Below are positions 23,531 to 30,923 of a stretch of 56,271 nt of DNA, piece by piece. Every line of letters starts with the position of its first letter. Positions within the stretch are counted from its first letter, which is position 1. Made by a program: the position numbers and the translations under genes. The DNA is taken from NCBI GenBank assembly GCA_001512835.1, contig LFRQ01000095.1, positions 1-56,271 on the forward strand. The letters are read 5' to 3'. Below the pieces are notes generated by a model. That model was not told the origin of the DNA. It made no database searches and was given only the letters and a program-made list of their open reading frames with translations. The DNA is from Clostridia bacterium DTU022 (GTDB lineage Bacteria; Bacillota; Dethiobacteria; DTU022).

Positions 23531-24571
23531 CTAGGCCCGGCTGCTTTTGACCAGCCTGGGGTTCTCCGCAATCCCGGGGATGCGCCCCCTCTTGGCAATG
23601 GGCCGGCCCTGGATCTCTTTGAGATCCATGGTCATGTCTATGGCCGGGGCCCTGGCAATATAGCTGCCTACTCCGAAAGAGTCCGCGCCGGCGGCCGCCA
23701 GGGCGGAGATGCGTTCCGGATCCAGACCGCCGGAGACCATTATCTTCACCCCGGGGTAGCCGGCCTGGTTCAGCCGCGCCCTTACCTCCCGGACCAGGCC
23801 CGGAGTCACCCCACCCCGCTCGCCGGGGGTATCCAGGCGGATTCCTTGCAGGTCGGATTTTAGCGCCTCGGCAACCCGCAAGGCCTCCTCCGCTTCATCT
23901 TTGAAGGTGTCTACCAGGATAATGCGCGGGGTTTCCGGCGGCATCAGCTCGTGGTAAGCCCGGGCCATCTCCACCGTATCTCCCACGATTAAAAAGGCGG
24001 CATGGGGAACAGTGCCCACGGGGGAAGCCCCCAGCAAAAGGGCCCCCAGAATGCTGCTGCAGCCGTCCGCTCCGCCGATAACGGCAGCCCGGTCCATTAC
24101 CGACGCCACCGCCGGGTGAAGATGCCTGGCCCCGAAACAGTATACCGGCTTGCCCTGGGCCGCCTCCTTGCACTCCCGGGCCGCCGTGGCCCAGCCGCTG
24201 GAACTGGCCAGGATGCCCAGCAGGGCCGTCTCCAGGATGCCGAAAGAGCGGTACAGCCCCCGGAGGCGCATAACCACCTCTCCCGCCGCTATCCGTTCCC
24301 CTTCAGGAATGTGCCAGATCTCCAGATCCCGCTGACGCAGCAGGTAGCAGGCCTCTTCCACGCCGGCCAGCACCCCTTCCCGGCTGGCAAAGATCTCCGC
24401 CGTCACCGCCACATCGCCGTAGCCCTTGGCTTCCAGAATCTCCTGGGTCCGGACAAAGTAGACATCCGCCGTCAGGCCTTCGTCAATTTCGTCGTGGGAA
24501 GCAGAATAAAAGCGGCTCCGGGCATCAACTTTTCGCTTTTTCACCTGATCCAGAGTAATAAAGGGCTTCAT
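23531..24571 (-). CDS. Nicotinate phosphoribosyltransferase, archaeal-type
   Basis: A 346-residue protein. DEGLTADVYFVRTQEIL, the FGARHLHPAVASVMD block and VMVSGGLDPERISALAAAGADSFGVGSYI-like motifs (IMVSGGLDPERI here) mark the nicotinate phosphoribosyltransferase family of the archaeal/thermophile type. It joins nicotinic acid and PRPP to nicotinate mononucleotide in NAD salvage. The start at 24571 follows GGGGAGGAAG; an ATG six codons earlier has no such site. The nicotinamidase gene is directly upstream, so the two form a two-step salvage pair from nicotinamide. Confidence 0.93.
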   Translation of the reverse strand: MKPFITLDQVKKRKVDARSRFYSASHDEIDEGLTADVYFVRTQEILEAKGYGDVAVTAEIFASREGVLAGVEEACYLLRQRDLEIWHIPEGERIAAGEVVMRLRGLYRSFGILETALLGILASSSGWATAARECKEAAQGKPVYCFGARHLHPAVASVMDRAAVIGGADGCSSILGALLLGASPVGTVPHAAFLIVGDTVEMARAYHELMPPETPRIILVDTFKDEAEEALRVAEALKSDLQGIRLDTPGERGGVTPGLVREVRARLNQAGYPGVKIMVSGGLDPERISALAAAGADSFGVGSYIARAPAIDMTMDLKEIQGRPIAKRGRIPGIAENPRLVKSSRA

Positions 24572-24590
24572 CTTCCTCCCCTTCCTCAAC

Positions 24591-25106
24591 TTAGAGCAAA
24601 GTAACCCCCAGGGTCTTCTCCATCTCCCTCAGGGCAAAGCGGTGGGCTTCCTCATCGAAGCTGGCCACGGCCGAAGGAGAGACGGCTACCGGGTAAGCCC
24701 GCATCCGGGCGTCCGCTGCGGTATAGAGAACGCAGATATTGGTGCACACCCCCGCCAGCTCCAGGGCGTCGATCTTATTCTCCCTTAAGTACAAGTCCAG
24801 GTCGGTGCCAAAGAAAGCGCTGAACCGTCTCTTATACACAATCCGTTCTCCGGGCAGGGGGGCCAGCTCCGCCACCACCTCTCCCCCGGAACTGTTTTCC
24901 AGGCAGTGGGCCGGGAACATGGCAAATTCGGCATCATCGGGCAGGTGCCGGTCACAGACATAGATCACCCGATCCCCCTTTTCCCGGTAGCTCCGGATCT
25001 TTTCCCCAATCACGGGGATCAGGGGACCGGCGGCCGGGCCGATATAGAGCGCCCCCTGTTCCAGGATAAAATCATTTAACATATCGATAACCAGCAGCGC
25101 CTTCAT
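24591..25106 (-). CDS. pncA: Nicotinamidase (isochorismatase fold)
   Basis: A 171-residue cysteine hydrolase. The triad residues are visible: Asp in LVIDMLNDFI, Lys in RIVYKRRFSAFFGT and Cys in AGVCTNICVLYTA. The metal-site DRHLPDDAEF segment is also present. It converts nicotinamide to nicotinate, which the next gene uses. The ATG at 25106 is preceded by GGGGGG. Assignment as nicotinamidase rather than another isochorismatase-like hydrolase rests on the adjacent nicotinate phosphoribosyltransferase and the FFGTDLD segment. Confidence 0.88.
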   Translation of the reverse strand: MKALLVIDMLNDFILEQGALYIGPAAGPLIPVIGEKIRSYREKGDRVIYVCDRHLPDDAEFAMFPAHCLENSSGGEVVAELAPLPGERIVYKRRFSAFFGTDLDLYLRENKIDALELAGVCTNICVLYTAADARMRAYPVAVSPSAVASFDEEAHRFALREMEKTLGVTLL

Positions 25107-25193
25107 AAAAAAACCCCCCATTGGTGCATGTTTAAAACTTTGGGGATCTTTTTCAACAAAGAGCCTCTATCTCCTCTTCCATATTGCCGACCC

Positions 25194-25227
25194 CAAAAAA
25201 ATGGTATGCCCTTATTCAGGGCATACC
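25194..25227 (-). terminator. Terminator after the SASP gene
   Basis: A 10-bp stem (25203-25212 with 25218-25227), 5-nt loop, followed by seven T on the minus strand. Confidence 0.92.
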
Positions 25228-25234
25228 AGCCACC

Positions 25235-25411
25235 CTAGCCGCGCTTGGAGACAGTCTGTTCCGCTCGTTCGATGGATTTTCTTACCAGGTTACCACACTG
25301 CCGTGAGGTAACGCTTCCCCAACCCTCGCGGCGCACCAGGTCGGCGACCCCCATTTCCTCCGCAATCTCGTACTTGAGTTCTTCGGACATGACCGGTCGC
25401 TTCCGGGGCAT
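25235..25411 (-). CDS. Alpha/beta-type small acid-soluble spore protein
   Basis: A 58-residue protein with the SASP signatures KYEIAEEMGV and GWGSVTSRQCGNLVRK. These proteins coat and protect DNA in the dormant spore. The EIA motif is the site cut by the germination protease GPR (between Glu and Ile in the known proteins). ATG 25411 was chosen because AAGGAG lies nine bases upstream; a GTG two codons earlier is too close to that site. It is a one-gene unit ending in a terminator, next to veg, as sspF is in B. subtilis. Confidence 0.93.
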   Translation of the reverse strand: MPRKRPVMSEELKYEIAEEMGVADLVRREGWGSVTSRQCGNLVRKSIERAEQTVSKRG

Positions 25412-25642
25412 CAGCACCAGCTCCTTATTTTTTTAGGTGGCAGTACTATTGTTCTTGTTTGGAGAGAAAATAAACTGGTTTTTTGGTGGCGCTGCTGCAA
25501 ATAAGAAAACAATAATGATAAGGAAGGGCAATTCCGGTGTGCTTATCCTGGATCTTGAATAATTTAAAAACAAAATTAAAAAGACGGCGTTCTGCTTCGC
25601 AGGCATCCCGCCCACCAGGAGCATGAATAATTGCCATCAAAA
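25412..25642. other. AT-rich spacer upstream of the SASP gene
   Basis: No supported gene lies here. A hydrophobic open frame on the minus strand has no ribosome site and no family likeness. The region should hold the SASP promoter (sigma-G expected), but no match was good enough to mark. Confidence 0.4.
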
Positions 25643-25668
25643 TAAAAAAAGACGGGTTGAAAAACCCG
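25643..25668 (-). terminator. Terminator after veg
   Basis: A 6-bp GC-rich stem (25653-25658 with 25663-25668), GAAA-type 4-nt loop, then seven T on the minus strand. It lies about 80 bp past the veg stop. Confidence 0.8.
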
Positions 25669-25749
25669 GCTTTAGCAAATTGCCCTGATCGTCCCTGGAC
25701 TAAGCTTTACTGAGCCGACGCAAACATCCTCCCGGGACTAAAATGGTCG

Positions 25750-26013
25750 CTATAACACGCAGCGCCGCTGCTGCCCCTCGCTGAAGCTAAGTTCCACCGT
25801 TTCCGTTAGGACATCGGCATAGCTGAAAGATAGGCGCTGATAATAGTTGGGTTCATCGATGCGGATTACAAAAATAGAAGGGTAGGTGCTCTCCAAAATT
25901 CCTTCTTTTTCATATGTCTTACGCCTTCCGCGGTTAGCCCGTAGCCTGATCTTCTCCCCCACATGAGGCTCCAACTGCTTGCGGATTTCACACAGGACAT
26001 CTTTAGCCGCCAT
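25750..26013 (-). CDS. veg: Veg family protein
   Basis: An 87-residue protein with the Veg signatures IRLRANRGRRKTYEKEGIL, TYPSIFVIRID and FSYADVLTETVELSF. In B. subtilis Veg is made at a high level in growing cells and promotes biofilm gene expression and spore outgrowth; the biochemical role is not settled. ATG 26013 follows GGGGTGAAC. The upstream promoter is close to the sigma-A consensus, in line with the strong expression known for veg. Confidence 0.93.
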   Translation of the reverse strand: MAAKDVLCEIRKQLEPHVGEKIRLRANRGRRKTYEKEGILESTYPSIFVIRIDEPNYYQRLSFSYADVLTETVELSFSEGQQRRCVL

Positions 26014-26048
26014 TGTATAGTTCACCCCAATTTTAATATAACATACTG

Positions 26049-26078
26049 ATTTTAGCATAAATAAAAGGAGTTTGTCAA
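26049..26078 (-). promoter_or_regulatory. Strong sigma-A promoter of veg
   Basis: TTGACA (26073-26078) and TAAAAT (26049-26054) with an 18-bp spacer on the minus strand. Confidence 0.85.
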
Positions 26079-26195
26079 GGAAAGCGGCTCCCCCACCTGC
26101 TTCGCTTGAGAGAAGCCCGGCCGGGGCGCCAAGGGGGGGGAGACGCCGGAGAATATGGAGATTAATGGGTATCCTTCAGCCAGGGAGTATGGAGA

Positions 26196-26672
26196 CTAAT
26201 GGGTATACTTGTCCGCAACCTTGGTGGCACCGTAGGATTCGGGCTTTATCCGGGCGTCATACCCGCTGCCGATGACCATGCCCACCACTTCTTTGATTAT
26301 ATCCCTGGTCTCGCCCTTTTCCCCCACATCCAGGTGGATCTCCACGTTAAGATCCTGGTAGCCGTTTTGGGCCAGCTTTTCAGTAAAACGGCTGGCTATC
26401 TCCAGGCTAAGGAAAGTTTCATAGTAGATGCGCTGGCGGAAACTCTCCATATACCTCGTCTTCTGCTTGCGGTAGTAAAAACGACCCCCCTTGCCTACAC
26501 AATGGACAATAATCGCCGTAACAAAGACGACCCCCTCTTTGTGGTAAGCATGAGAATCGGTCCCGATGATTAATTTGTGCTTCTCTCCCGGCCTTTGGTT
26601 CACGTAATGGATCAAATCATCAAAAACAGCCCGGAAGGGAAGCTCGCCATGGGTCGGACTGATAAAAGTCAC
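26196..26672 (-). CDS. YkuK family RNase H-like protein
   Basis: A protein of 158 residues from the GTG at 26672. It contains FISPTHGELPFRAVFDDLIH, the acidic KLIIGTDSHAY motif, and DVEIH-like VEIHLDVGEKGETRDII, typical of the YkuK/DUF458 family, which has a ribonuclease-H-like fold. The enzymatic role is unknown. A longer reading from TTG 26726 overlaps rsmA and would begin upstream of the transcript start predicted from the promoter at 26726-26754, so the GTG is preferred although its ribosome site (AAAGG, 12 bases away) is weak. Confidence 0.85.
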   Translation of the reverse strand: MTFISPTHGELPFRAVFDDLIHYVNQRPGEKHKLIIGTDSHAYHKEGVVFVTAIIVHCVGKGGRFYYRKQKTRYMESFRQRIYYETFLSLEIASRFTEKLAQNGYQDLNVEIHLDVGEKGETRDIIKEVVGMVIGSGYDARIKPESYGATKVADKYTH

Positions 26673-26707
26673 CGCTAGCTTCGGCCTTTCTGTAGATAGT
26701 GGGGTCT

Positions 26708-27595
26708 CTATGATCCTACAGAACAATTATAAAGCAATTGGGATAGCAATGCAAATTCCTCGAGGGACAGGGATTCCGGGCGGCGCCGGGGATCTATGCG
26801 GGCCTCTCCCAGCAGGCTTTCCACCTCCTCTCTGGGGCGGCCCAGCCATCGAATGAGGCCGTTGGCTACCGTTTTCCGGCGCTGTTGAAAAAGCTCCTTG
26901 ACCAGCTTCCACAACAGCGCCTCCTCCCCGGGAGAAAGGCGCTTCGGCGCCGGTTCCAGCAAAACCACCGCCGAGTCCACCCGGGGGCGCGGCCAAAAGA
27001 CATTACGGGAAACTGGGAATAAAAGCTCTCCCCGGGTGTAGTAGCGGGTTAGCACGGAGAGGCCCCCGTAGCCGCTCTCTCCCGGAAGGGCTACCAGGCG
27101 CCGGGCCACCTCCTTCTGAAACATCAAGACGGCGCGGTCAAAAGGGAAGCCCTCCCGGTACAGGGAGTACATAAAGACGGAAGAGATGTTGTAAGGGAGG
27201 TTGGCCACCAGTTTTACTTGCCGGCAGCCGCTTAAGAAGGGATCCCGGCGCAGATCCTTCCAGTCAACCTCCAGGGCATCCCGGCAGAGGATCTGCACCC
27301 CGGAAAAGTCGGCCAGGAGGTCCTTTAGCAGGCGGCAGAGGCCTTCGTCCAGCTCCACGGCGACAACCCGGGCCTGCCGGGAAGCCAGCATCAGGGTTAA
27401 AGCACCCAGCCCGGGGCCCACTTCCACCACCCCCTCCCCGGGTCCGGTATCGGCGGCGGCAACGATTTTCCGGGCCACATTGGCATCCACTAAAAAATTT
27501 TGTCCCCTGCTTCGGCGGGGACTCAAGCCGTACTGCTGCAAAAGCAAAGCCGCCTCCCGGGGGGAGGTAACATTGGGGAGCTTCACCGGCAACAC
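26708..27595 (-). CDS. rsmA: 16S rRNA dimethyladenosine transferase RsmA (KsgA)
   Basis: A 295-residue methyltransferase. GQNFLVDANVARKIV, the SAM loop VVEVGPGLGALTLML and the adenine-binding KLVANLPYNISS motif identify KsgA/RsmA. It dimethylates two adjacent adenines near the 3' end of 16S rRNA during small-subunit assembly. The C-terminal helical domain is present, so the protein is full length. It lies between yabE and veg as in B. subtilis; the intervening ribonuclease M5 gene (rnmV) found there is missing. Confidence 0.96.
   Translation of the reverse strand: MLPVKLPNVTSPREAALLLQQYGLSPRRSRGQNFLVDANVARKIVAAADTGPGEGVVEVGPGLGALTLMLASRQARVVAVELDEGLCRLLKDLLADFSGVQILCRDALEVDWKDLRRDPFLSGCRQVKLVANLPYNISSVFMYSLYREGFPFDRAVLMFQKEVARRLVALPGESGYGGLSVLTRYYTRGELLFPVSRNVFWPRPRVDSAVVLLEPAPKRLSPGEEALLWKLVKELFQQRRKTVANGLIRWLGRPREEVESLLGEARIDPRRRPESLSLEEFALLSQLLYNCSVGS
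26726..26754 (-). promoter_or_regulatory. Sigma-A promoter of ykuK inside the rsmA 3' end
   Basis: TTGCAT (26749-26754) and TATAAT (26726-26731), 17 bp apart, lie within the last codons of rsmA on the minus strand. Confidence 0.72.
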
Positions 27596-27613
27596 TCCCG
27601 TTGCGCAGGCCCC

Positions 27614-28759
27614 TTAATAGCCTGTTAAGATGTAAACCTTTATGCCCCGCTTTACTCCAAACCCGACCACGTCGGCGTGCTTGTCAAATAGTATGTCAAT
27701 CCGGTTCCCCTTGATGGCGCCCCCGGTATCTTCCGCCCGGGCAAAGCCGAACCCTTCGATATAAAGCATGCTTTTCAGGGGAATAACCCGCGGATCCACG
27801 GCCACGATGCGGGGAGACTGAAGGGTGCCCTGTCCCTGCACCGCCGGCACTCCCGTCCGGGTTCGGCCGCTGGGGTTGGCTCCCGTGCAGGCGGAGCAGC
27901 CCCGTTTATCGACGGGACAGCCCGAACCGGGGGTTCCCGGGCAGTAGGCCGTGGCCGTTACATACAGGGCGCGTTGAAACTTCAAGACCCGGCCGCCCCG
28001 TTCCAAGGTGGTATTCTCGCCCCGCTCCACGATGCGGTGCTGGGGTTCCTGCAGCACCGTCCTCTGCACGACTTTCCGGGCGACTTCCACCCCGTTCTCA
28101 TAGGTTATCTCTACCAGCTCCTCCAGCAATCCGTTGGCCCCGCCGCTGATGACCCTGGACATGCCCCGGTCCAGTGCCGCATTTCCCCGCTGGATTTCAC
28201 CATACGGAATAACGCTCTTCCGGGTTGAGTAAACCTTTTCTACGCGAATAAGATTGATCTCCGCCCTGGCCGTAAGAAAAGTATCTTCCGCCGGCTCGGT
28301 ACGATCCCAGGGGCCCAGCTGAAAGCCTTCACGCTCCAAAAGTTCCGCTACGGTAACGGGAGTGGTCCAGATCTCGGTGACGGAACTGTCGGCGGTCACC
28401 GTTACCGGAAAAGCCCGCGCAATATTAATGGTCATCCCCGTCATCAGGTGGCTGCCGGGGGCGGGAGAAACCAGGTCATGGGCCTGCAGTTCCAGGTCCG
28501 CTTCGGACAGGGCCTCTTCAACGGTTCGCCCAAAGGTGTGCAAGGTCTGGACCGGGTTCCCGTCCACGCAAATAGTCACCGTGCTGCCGCCCCAGAGGTA
28601 CAAAGCGGCAGTAAGGATAAAGACGGCGGCGCTGTAAACCGTTAGGGGGAAACGCCGGCAGAAGGAGAGCAGAAGACGCACGCTCCTGGTAAAATTGTGA
28701 GTCCCGGTGAAGAAAGATTGTAAAACCGGCCGGGGCCGGTGCCACGGCTCTGATTTCAT
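27614..28759 (-). CDS. yabE: YabE-like cell wall protein: DUF348, G5 and 3D domains
   Basis: A 381-residue protein. After a cytoplasmic tail and a membrane segment (about 38-57) come DUF348 repeats (VTICVDGNPVQTLHTFGRTV; INIARAFPVTVTADSS), a G5 domain (ENGVEVARKVVQRTVLQEP) and a C-terminal 3D domain with the three Asp residues in AVDPRVIP, EDTGGAIKGNRID. The 3D barrel is shared with MltA and Rpf/Sps stationary-phase proteins and acts on peptidoglycan. ATG 28759 follows CGGAGGATC. The gene directly precedes rsmA. A Cys-rich insert (SGCPVDKRGCSACTG) within the 3D domain may form disulfides. Confidence 0.9.
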   Translation of the reverse strand: MKSEPWHRPRPVLQSFFTGTHNFTRSVRLLLSFCRRFPLTVYSAAVFILTAALYLWGGSTVTICVDGNPVQTLHTFGRTVEEALSEADLELQAHDLVSPAPGSHLMTGMTINIARAFPVTVTADSSVTEIWTTPVTVAELLEREGFQLGPWDRTEPAEDTFLTARAEINLIRVEKVYSTRKSVIPYGEIQRGNAALDRGMSRVISGGANGLLEELVEITYENGVEVARKVVQRTVLQEPQHRIVERGENTTLERGGRVLKFQRALYVTATAYCPGTPGSGCPVDKRGCSACTGANPSGRTRTGVPAVQGQGTLQSPRIVAVDPRVIPLKSMLYIEGFGFARAEDTGGAIKGNRIDILFDKHADVVGFGVKRGIKVYILTGY

Positions 28760-28916
28760 AATCCAGATCCTCCGACGGAATAATAATTCTACCCTGTCCG
28801 GCAAAATCCTTTCCAAATTCCACGAAGTTCTTTCACTAAGGCTAGCTTGATCGAAAAGCCCGCCCTTTATACTCCCCATTCTATATTTTTAGGGAAAAGA
28901 AAATTTATAAAAAAGA

Positions 28917-28945
28917 ATGACAAAGCAGATAACATGTTTTATAAT
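28917..28945 (+). promoter_or_regulatory. Sigma-A promoter of the SCP2 gene
   Basis: ATGACA (28917-28922) and TATAAT (28940-28945) with a 17-bp spacer. The transcript would have a leader of about 120 nt. Confidence 0.6.
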
Positions 28946-29072
28946 AAAACTTAACACCGCTAAATATTAACCTGGTTAAGCATTTCTTCTGCCGAAAGGA
29001 GGGGTGTAGACGCTATAGACCAGGGGCGGTAAACCATTGCTAATGCCAGCAAATTCCAAAGGAGGCCGGACA

Positions 29073-29396
29073 ATGTCTTTTCAGGACCTGGTGGCCCAGT
29101 TGCAGAGCAAAATGGAGAATGTTGACGCCGAGAAAATGAAAGGAGTCAACGCCGTTTTCCAGTTTGATCTCTCCGGGGATGCCGGAGGCGTGATGCATGT
29201 TAAAGTGGTCGACGGCAGTGCCGTGCTGGAAGCGTCGGCCCACGAATCTCCCAACATCGTTATCTCCATGTCTGCCGAGGACTTCGCCAGCCTGCTGGAG
29301 GGCAAGCTAAACCCCACCTCGGCTTTCATGGCCGGGAAATTGAAAGTGAAGGGAGACATGTCCCTGGCCATGAAGCTGCAGGGACTGCTGGGATAA
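29073..29396 (+). CDS. SCP2 sterol-binding domain protein
   Basis: A 107-residue single-domain protein. The pattern VFQFDLSGDAGGVMHVKVVDG, then IVISMSAEDFASLLEGKLNPTSAFMAGKLKVKGDMSLAMKL (only short pieces matter: SAEDFASLL and FMAGKLKVKGD), is the SCP2 fold, which binds lipid-like ligands in a hydrophobic tunnel. The bacterial role is not known. ATG 29073 follows AAAGGAGG. It is one of the few plus-strand genes here, placed between divergent yabE and convergent RlpA-like genes, with its own promoter and terminator. Confidence 0.88.
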   Translation: MSFQDLVAQLQSKMENVDAEKMKGVNAVFQFDLSGDAGGVMHVKVVDGSAVLEASAHESPNIVISMSAEDFASLLEGKLNPTSAFMAGKLKVKGDMSLAMKLQGLLG

Positions 29397-29423
29397 ATGG
29401 TCTTCAAGGAAGGGCACTGATTT

Positions 29424-29459
29424 AAAAAAGTTCCCCGCTTATGAACGGGGAACTTTTTG
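29424..29459. terminator. Bidirectional terminator between the SCP2 and RlpA-like genes
   Basis: A 13-bp stem (29425-29437 with 29446-29458) flanked by A on one side and T on the other, so it can end transcription from both strands. Confidence 0.88.
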
Positions 29460-29509
29460 TATGCCGCACCAATCCGGTCCGGGGGTTGCCGCCGGATCCG
29501 GGAAGCCTC

Positions 29510-30061
29510 TTAGCGCACCAGCTCCAGCTCCACCAGGCCTACCCCCTCCGCCCGGAGTCCGATGGCCTCGGCGGCGGCCCGGGATAGATCGATAATCCGG
29601 CCGCCGGAAAAAGGCCCCCGGTCGTTGATCCGCACCACGACACTGCGGCCTGTTTTTAGATAAGTCACCTTAACTCGCGTTCCAAAGGGAAGGCTGGGGT
29701 GAGCGGCGGTATAAGCGGAGGCATTAAAGATTTCGCCGCTGGCCGTGGAGGAGCCGTGCATGCCGTCGCCGTTGCCATACCACGAAGCCAGGCCCCGCCA
29801 CACCTCCCCGCTTCCGCCGCCCCGGGAAGGAAGGGCCGTTACGGCAGGAGCAGGTGCCGGAGGCGGATATAGCACTTTTTCGGCCCGGGTCTCTTCCCGG
29901 AAAATAGCGCTTTCCCGGCTATAAACCAGATAGCAGTCAGGCTCCGGACCGAAGGCCGCGCCCGTCTGCCATAAATAGCGGCTGTTTGCCAGCAGGACCG
30001 TCGATAAAAGCAGAAGGCTCAGGACACCGAAAATGGCCCTGCTTCGCCACGAATCAGGCAC
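29510..30061 (-). CDS. RlpA-like septal ring lytic transglycosylase family protein
   Basis: A 183-residue protein with one N-terminal membrane segment (about 8-26), a low-complexity Pro/Ala linker, and a double-psi beta barrel (about 87-183). GLASWYGNGDG, TAAHPSLPFGTRVKVT and RINDRGPFSGGRIIDLS are the RlpA signatures, with the Asp that is catalytic in lytic RlpA proteins. It should act on peptidoglycan outside the membrane. Start is GTG behind GAGAGGGGG. Together with YabE and the glucosaminidase-like gene it makes three wall-acting proteins in the window. Confidence 0.9.
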   Translation of the reverse strand: MPDSWRSRAIFGVLSLLLLSTVLLANSRYLWQTGAAFGPEPDCYLVYSRESAIFREETRAEKVLYPPPAPAPAVTALPSRGGGSGEVWRGLASWYGNGDGMHGSSTASGEIFNASAYTAAHPSLPFGTRVKVTYLKTGRSVVVRINDRGPFSGGRIIDLSRAAAEAIGLRAEGVGLVELELVR

Positions 30062-30137
30062 TTAAGTTTTCCCCCTCTCGCAACCAAAAATATTTCTCTC
30101 TGTATATATTTTTTAGTATATTCTTAAATGGCACTAA

Positions 30138-30923
30138 TTATGATTTCTTTTTCAGCGCGGGGAACAGCGCCTGTACATTTTCCAGGATCTGCCGGGCCAA
30201 CTCCTCCAGGGGTATCTCCAGGAGAAAAGCCGCCCGCTGGTAGGTGGCCTGGATGTAAGCGGGCTCGTTGCGCAGGGCCCGGTACGGCTGCGGAGAAAGG
30301 TAGGGAGCATCGGTCTCCAGCAGCAGCCGCTCCAGGGGAATTTTTTTCAGCAACTCCCGCAGGGCATGAGCGTTGGGATAAGTCAAAGGCCCGGCAAAGG
30401 AAAGATAAAAGCCCAGTTCCAGGAAAGCCTCGGCCCACTTCTCCTCCCCCGAAAAACAGTGCATGATCCCCGGCGGAGAAGGGAGAGGCTCCCTGTCAAG
30501 CAGGCGCCAGGTTTCTGCATGGGCTGAACGGCTGTGAATAATCAGCGGCTTATTGAGTTCCCGGGCCAGTTCCAACTGCTCGCGGAAGACTGCCTCCTGG
30601 AGGGAGGCGGGGGTAATATCGCGGTAATAGTCAAGACCGGTTTCACCAATGGCCAGGACCTTCGGGTTCCGGGCCAGTTCATAAAGCTTGCGGCGCCAGC
30701 GGGGGGAAGCCTGGCCGGCGAAATGGGGGTGGACCCCCACCGCCGCCCATAAAAAGGGCTCCTCCAGGCTGAGTTGAACCCCTTTCTCCGAGGATTCCTC
30801 GCTGGTGCCCACATTAATAATTAGCTCCAGCCCCGCCTGGCGAGCCCGCTCCAAAACGGCCGCCCGGTCCTCATCGAACTGGGGAAAATCCAAGTGGGCA
30901 TGGGTATCCACCAGTGCCGGCAT
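30138..30923 (-). CDS. tatD: TatD family metal-dependent hydrolase
   Basis: A 261-residue TIM-barrel hydrolase. LVDTHAHLDFPQFD gives the first two metal His residues. AIGETGLDYYRD, PLIIHSRSAHAET, GIMHCFSGEEKWA and LLETDAPYLSPQP follow in the family order. TatD proteins are metal-dependent DNases or RNases with a likely role in repair and RNA quality. The start codon is next to the metG stop with no gap, so the pair is translationally close, matching metS-yabD in B. subtilis. Confidence 0.96.
   Translation of the reverse strand: MPALVDTHAHLDFPQFDEDRAAVLERARQAGLELIINVGTSEESSEKGVQLSLEEPFLWAAVGVHPHFAGQASPRWRRKLYELARNPKVLAIGETGLDYYRDITPASLQEAVFREQLELARELNKPLIIHSRSAHAETWRLLDREPLPSPPGIMHCFSGEEKWAEAFLELGFYLSFAGPLTYPNAHALRELLKKIPLERLLLETDAPYLSPQPYRALRNEPAYIQATYQRAAFLLEIPLEELARQILENVQALFPALKKKS

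Noticed and set aside
25433-25640. Small hydrophobic open frames between ssp and veg
   Set aside because: No ribosome site, low-complexity AT-rich coding and overlap with the veg terminator.
29000-29050. Possible c-di-GMP (GEMM) riboswitch before the SCP2 gene
   Set aside because: A GGTAAACCATTGC stretch resembles part of the motif, but the second half (GACGCAAAGCC) and the receptor helix are absent.
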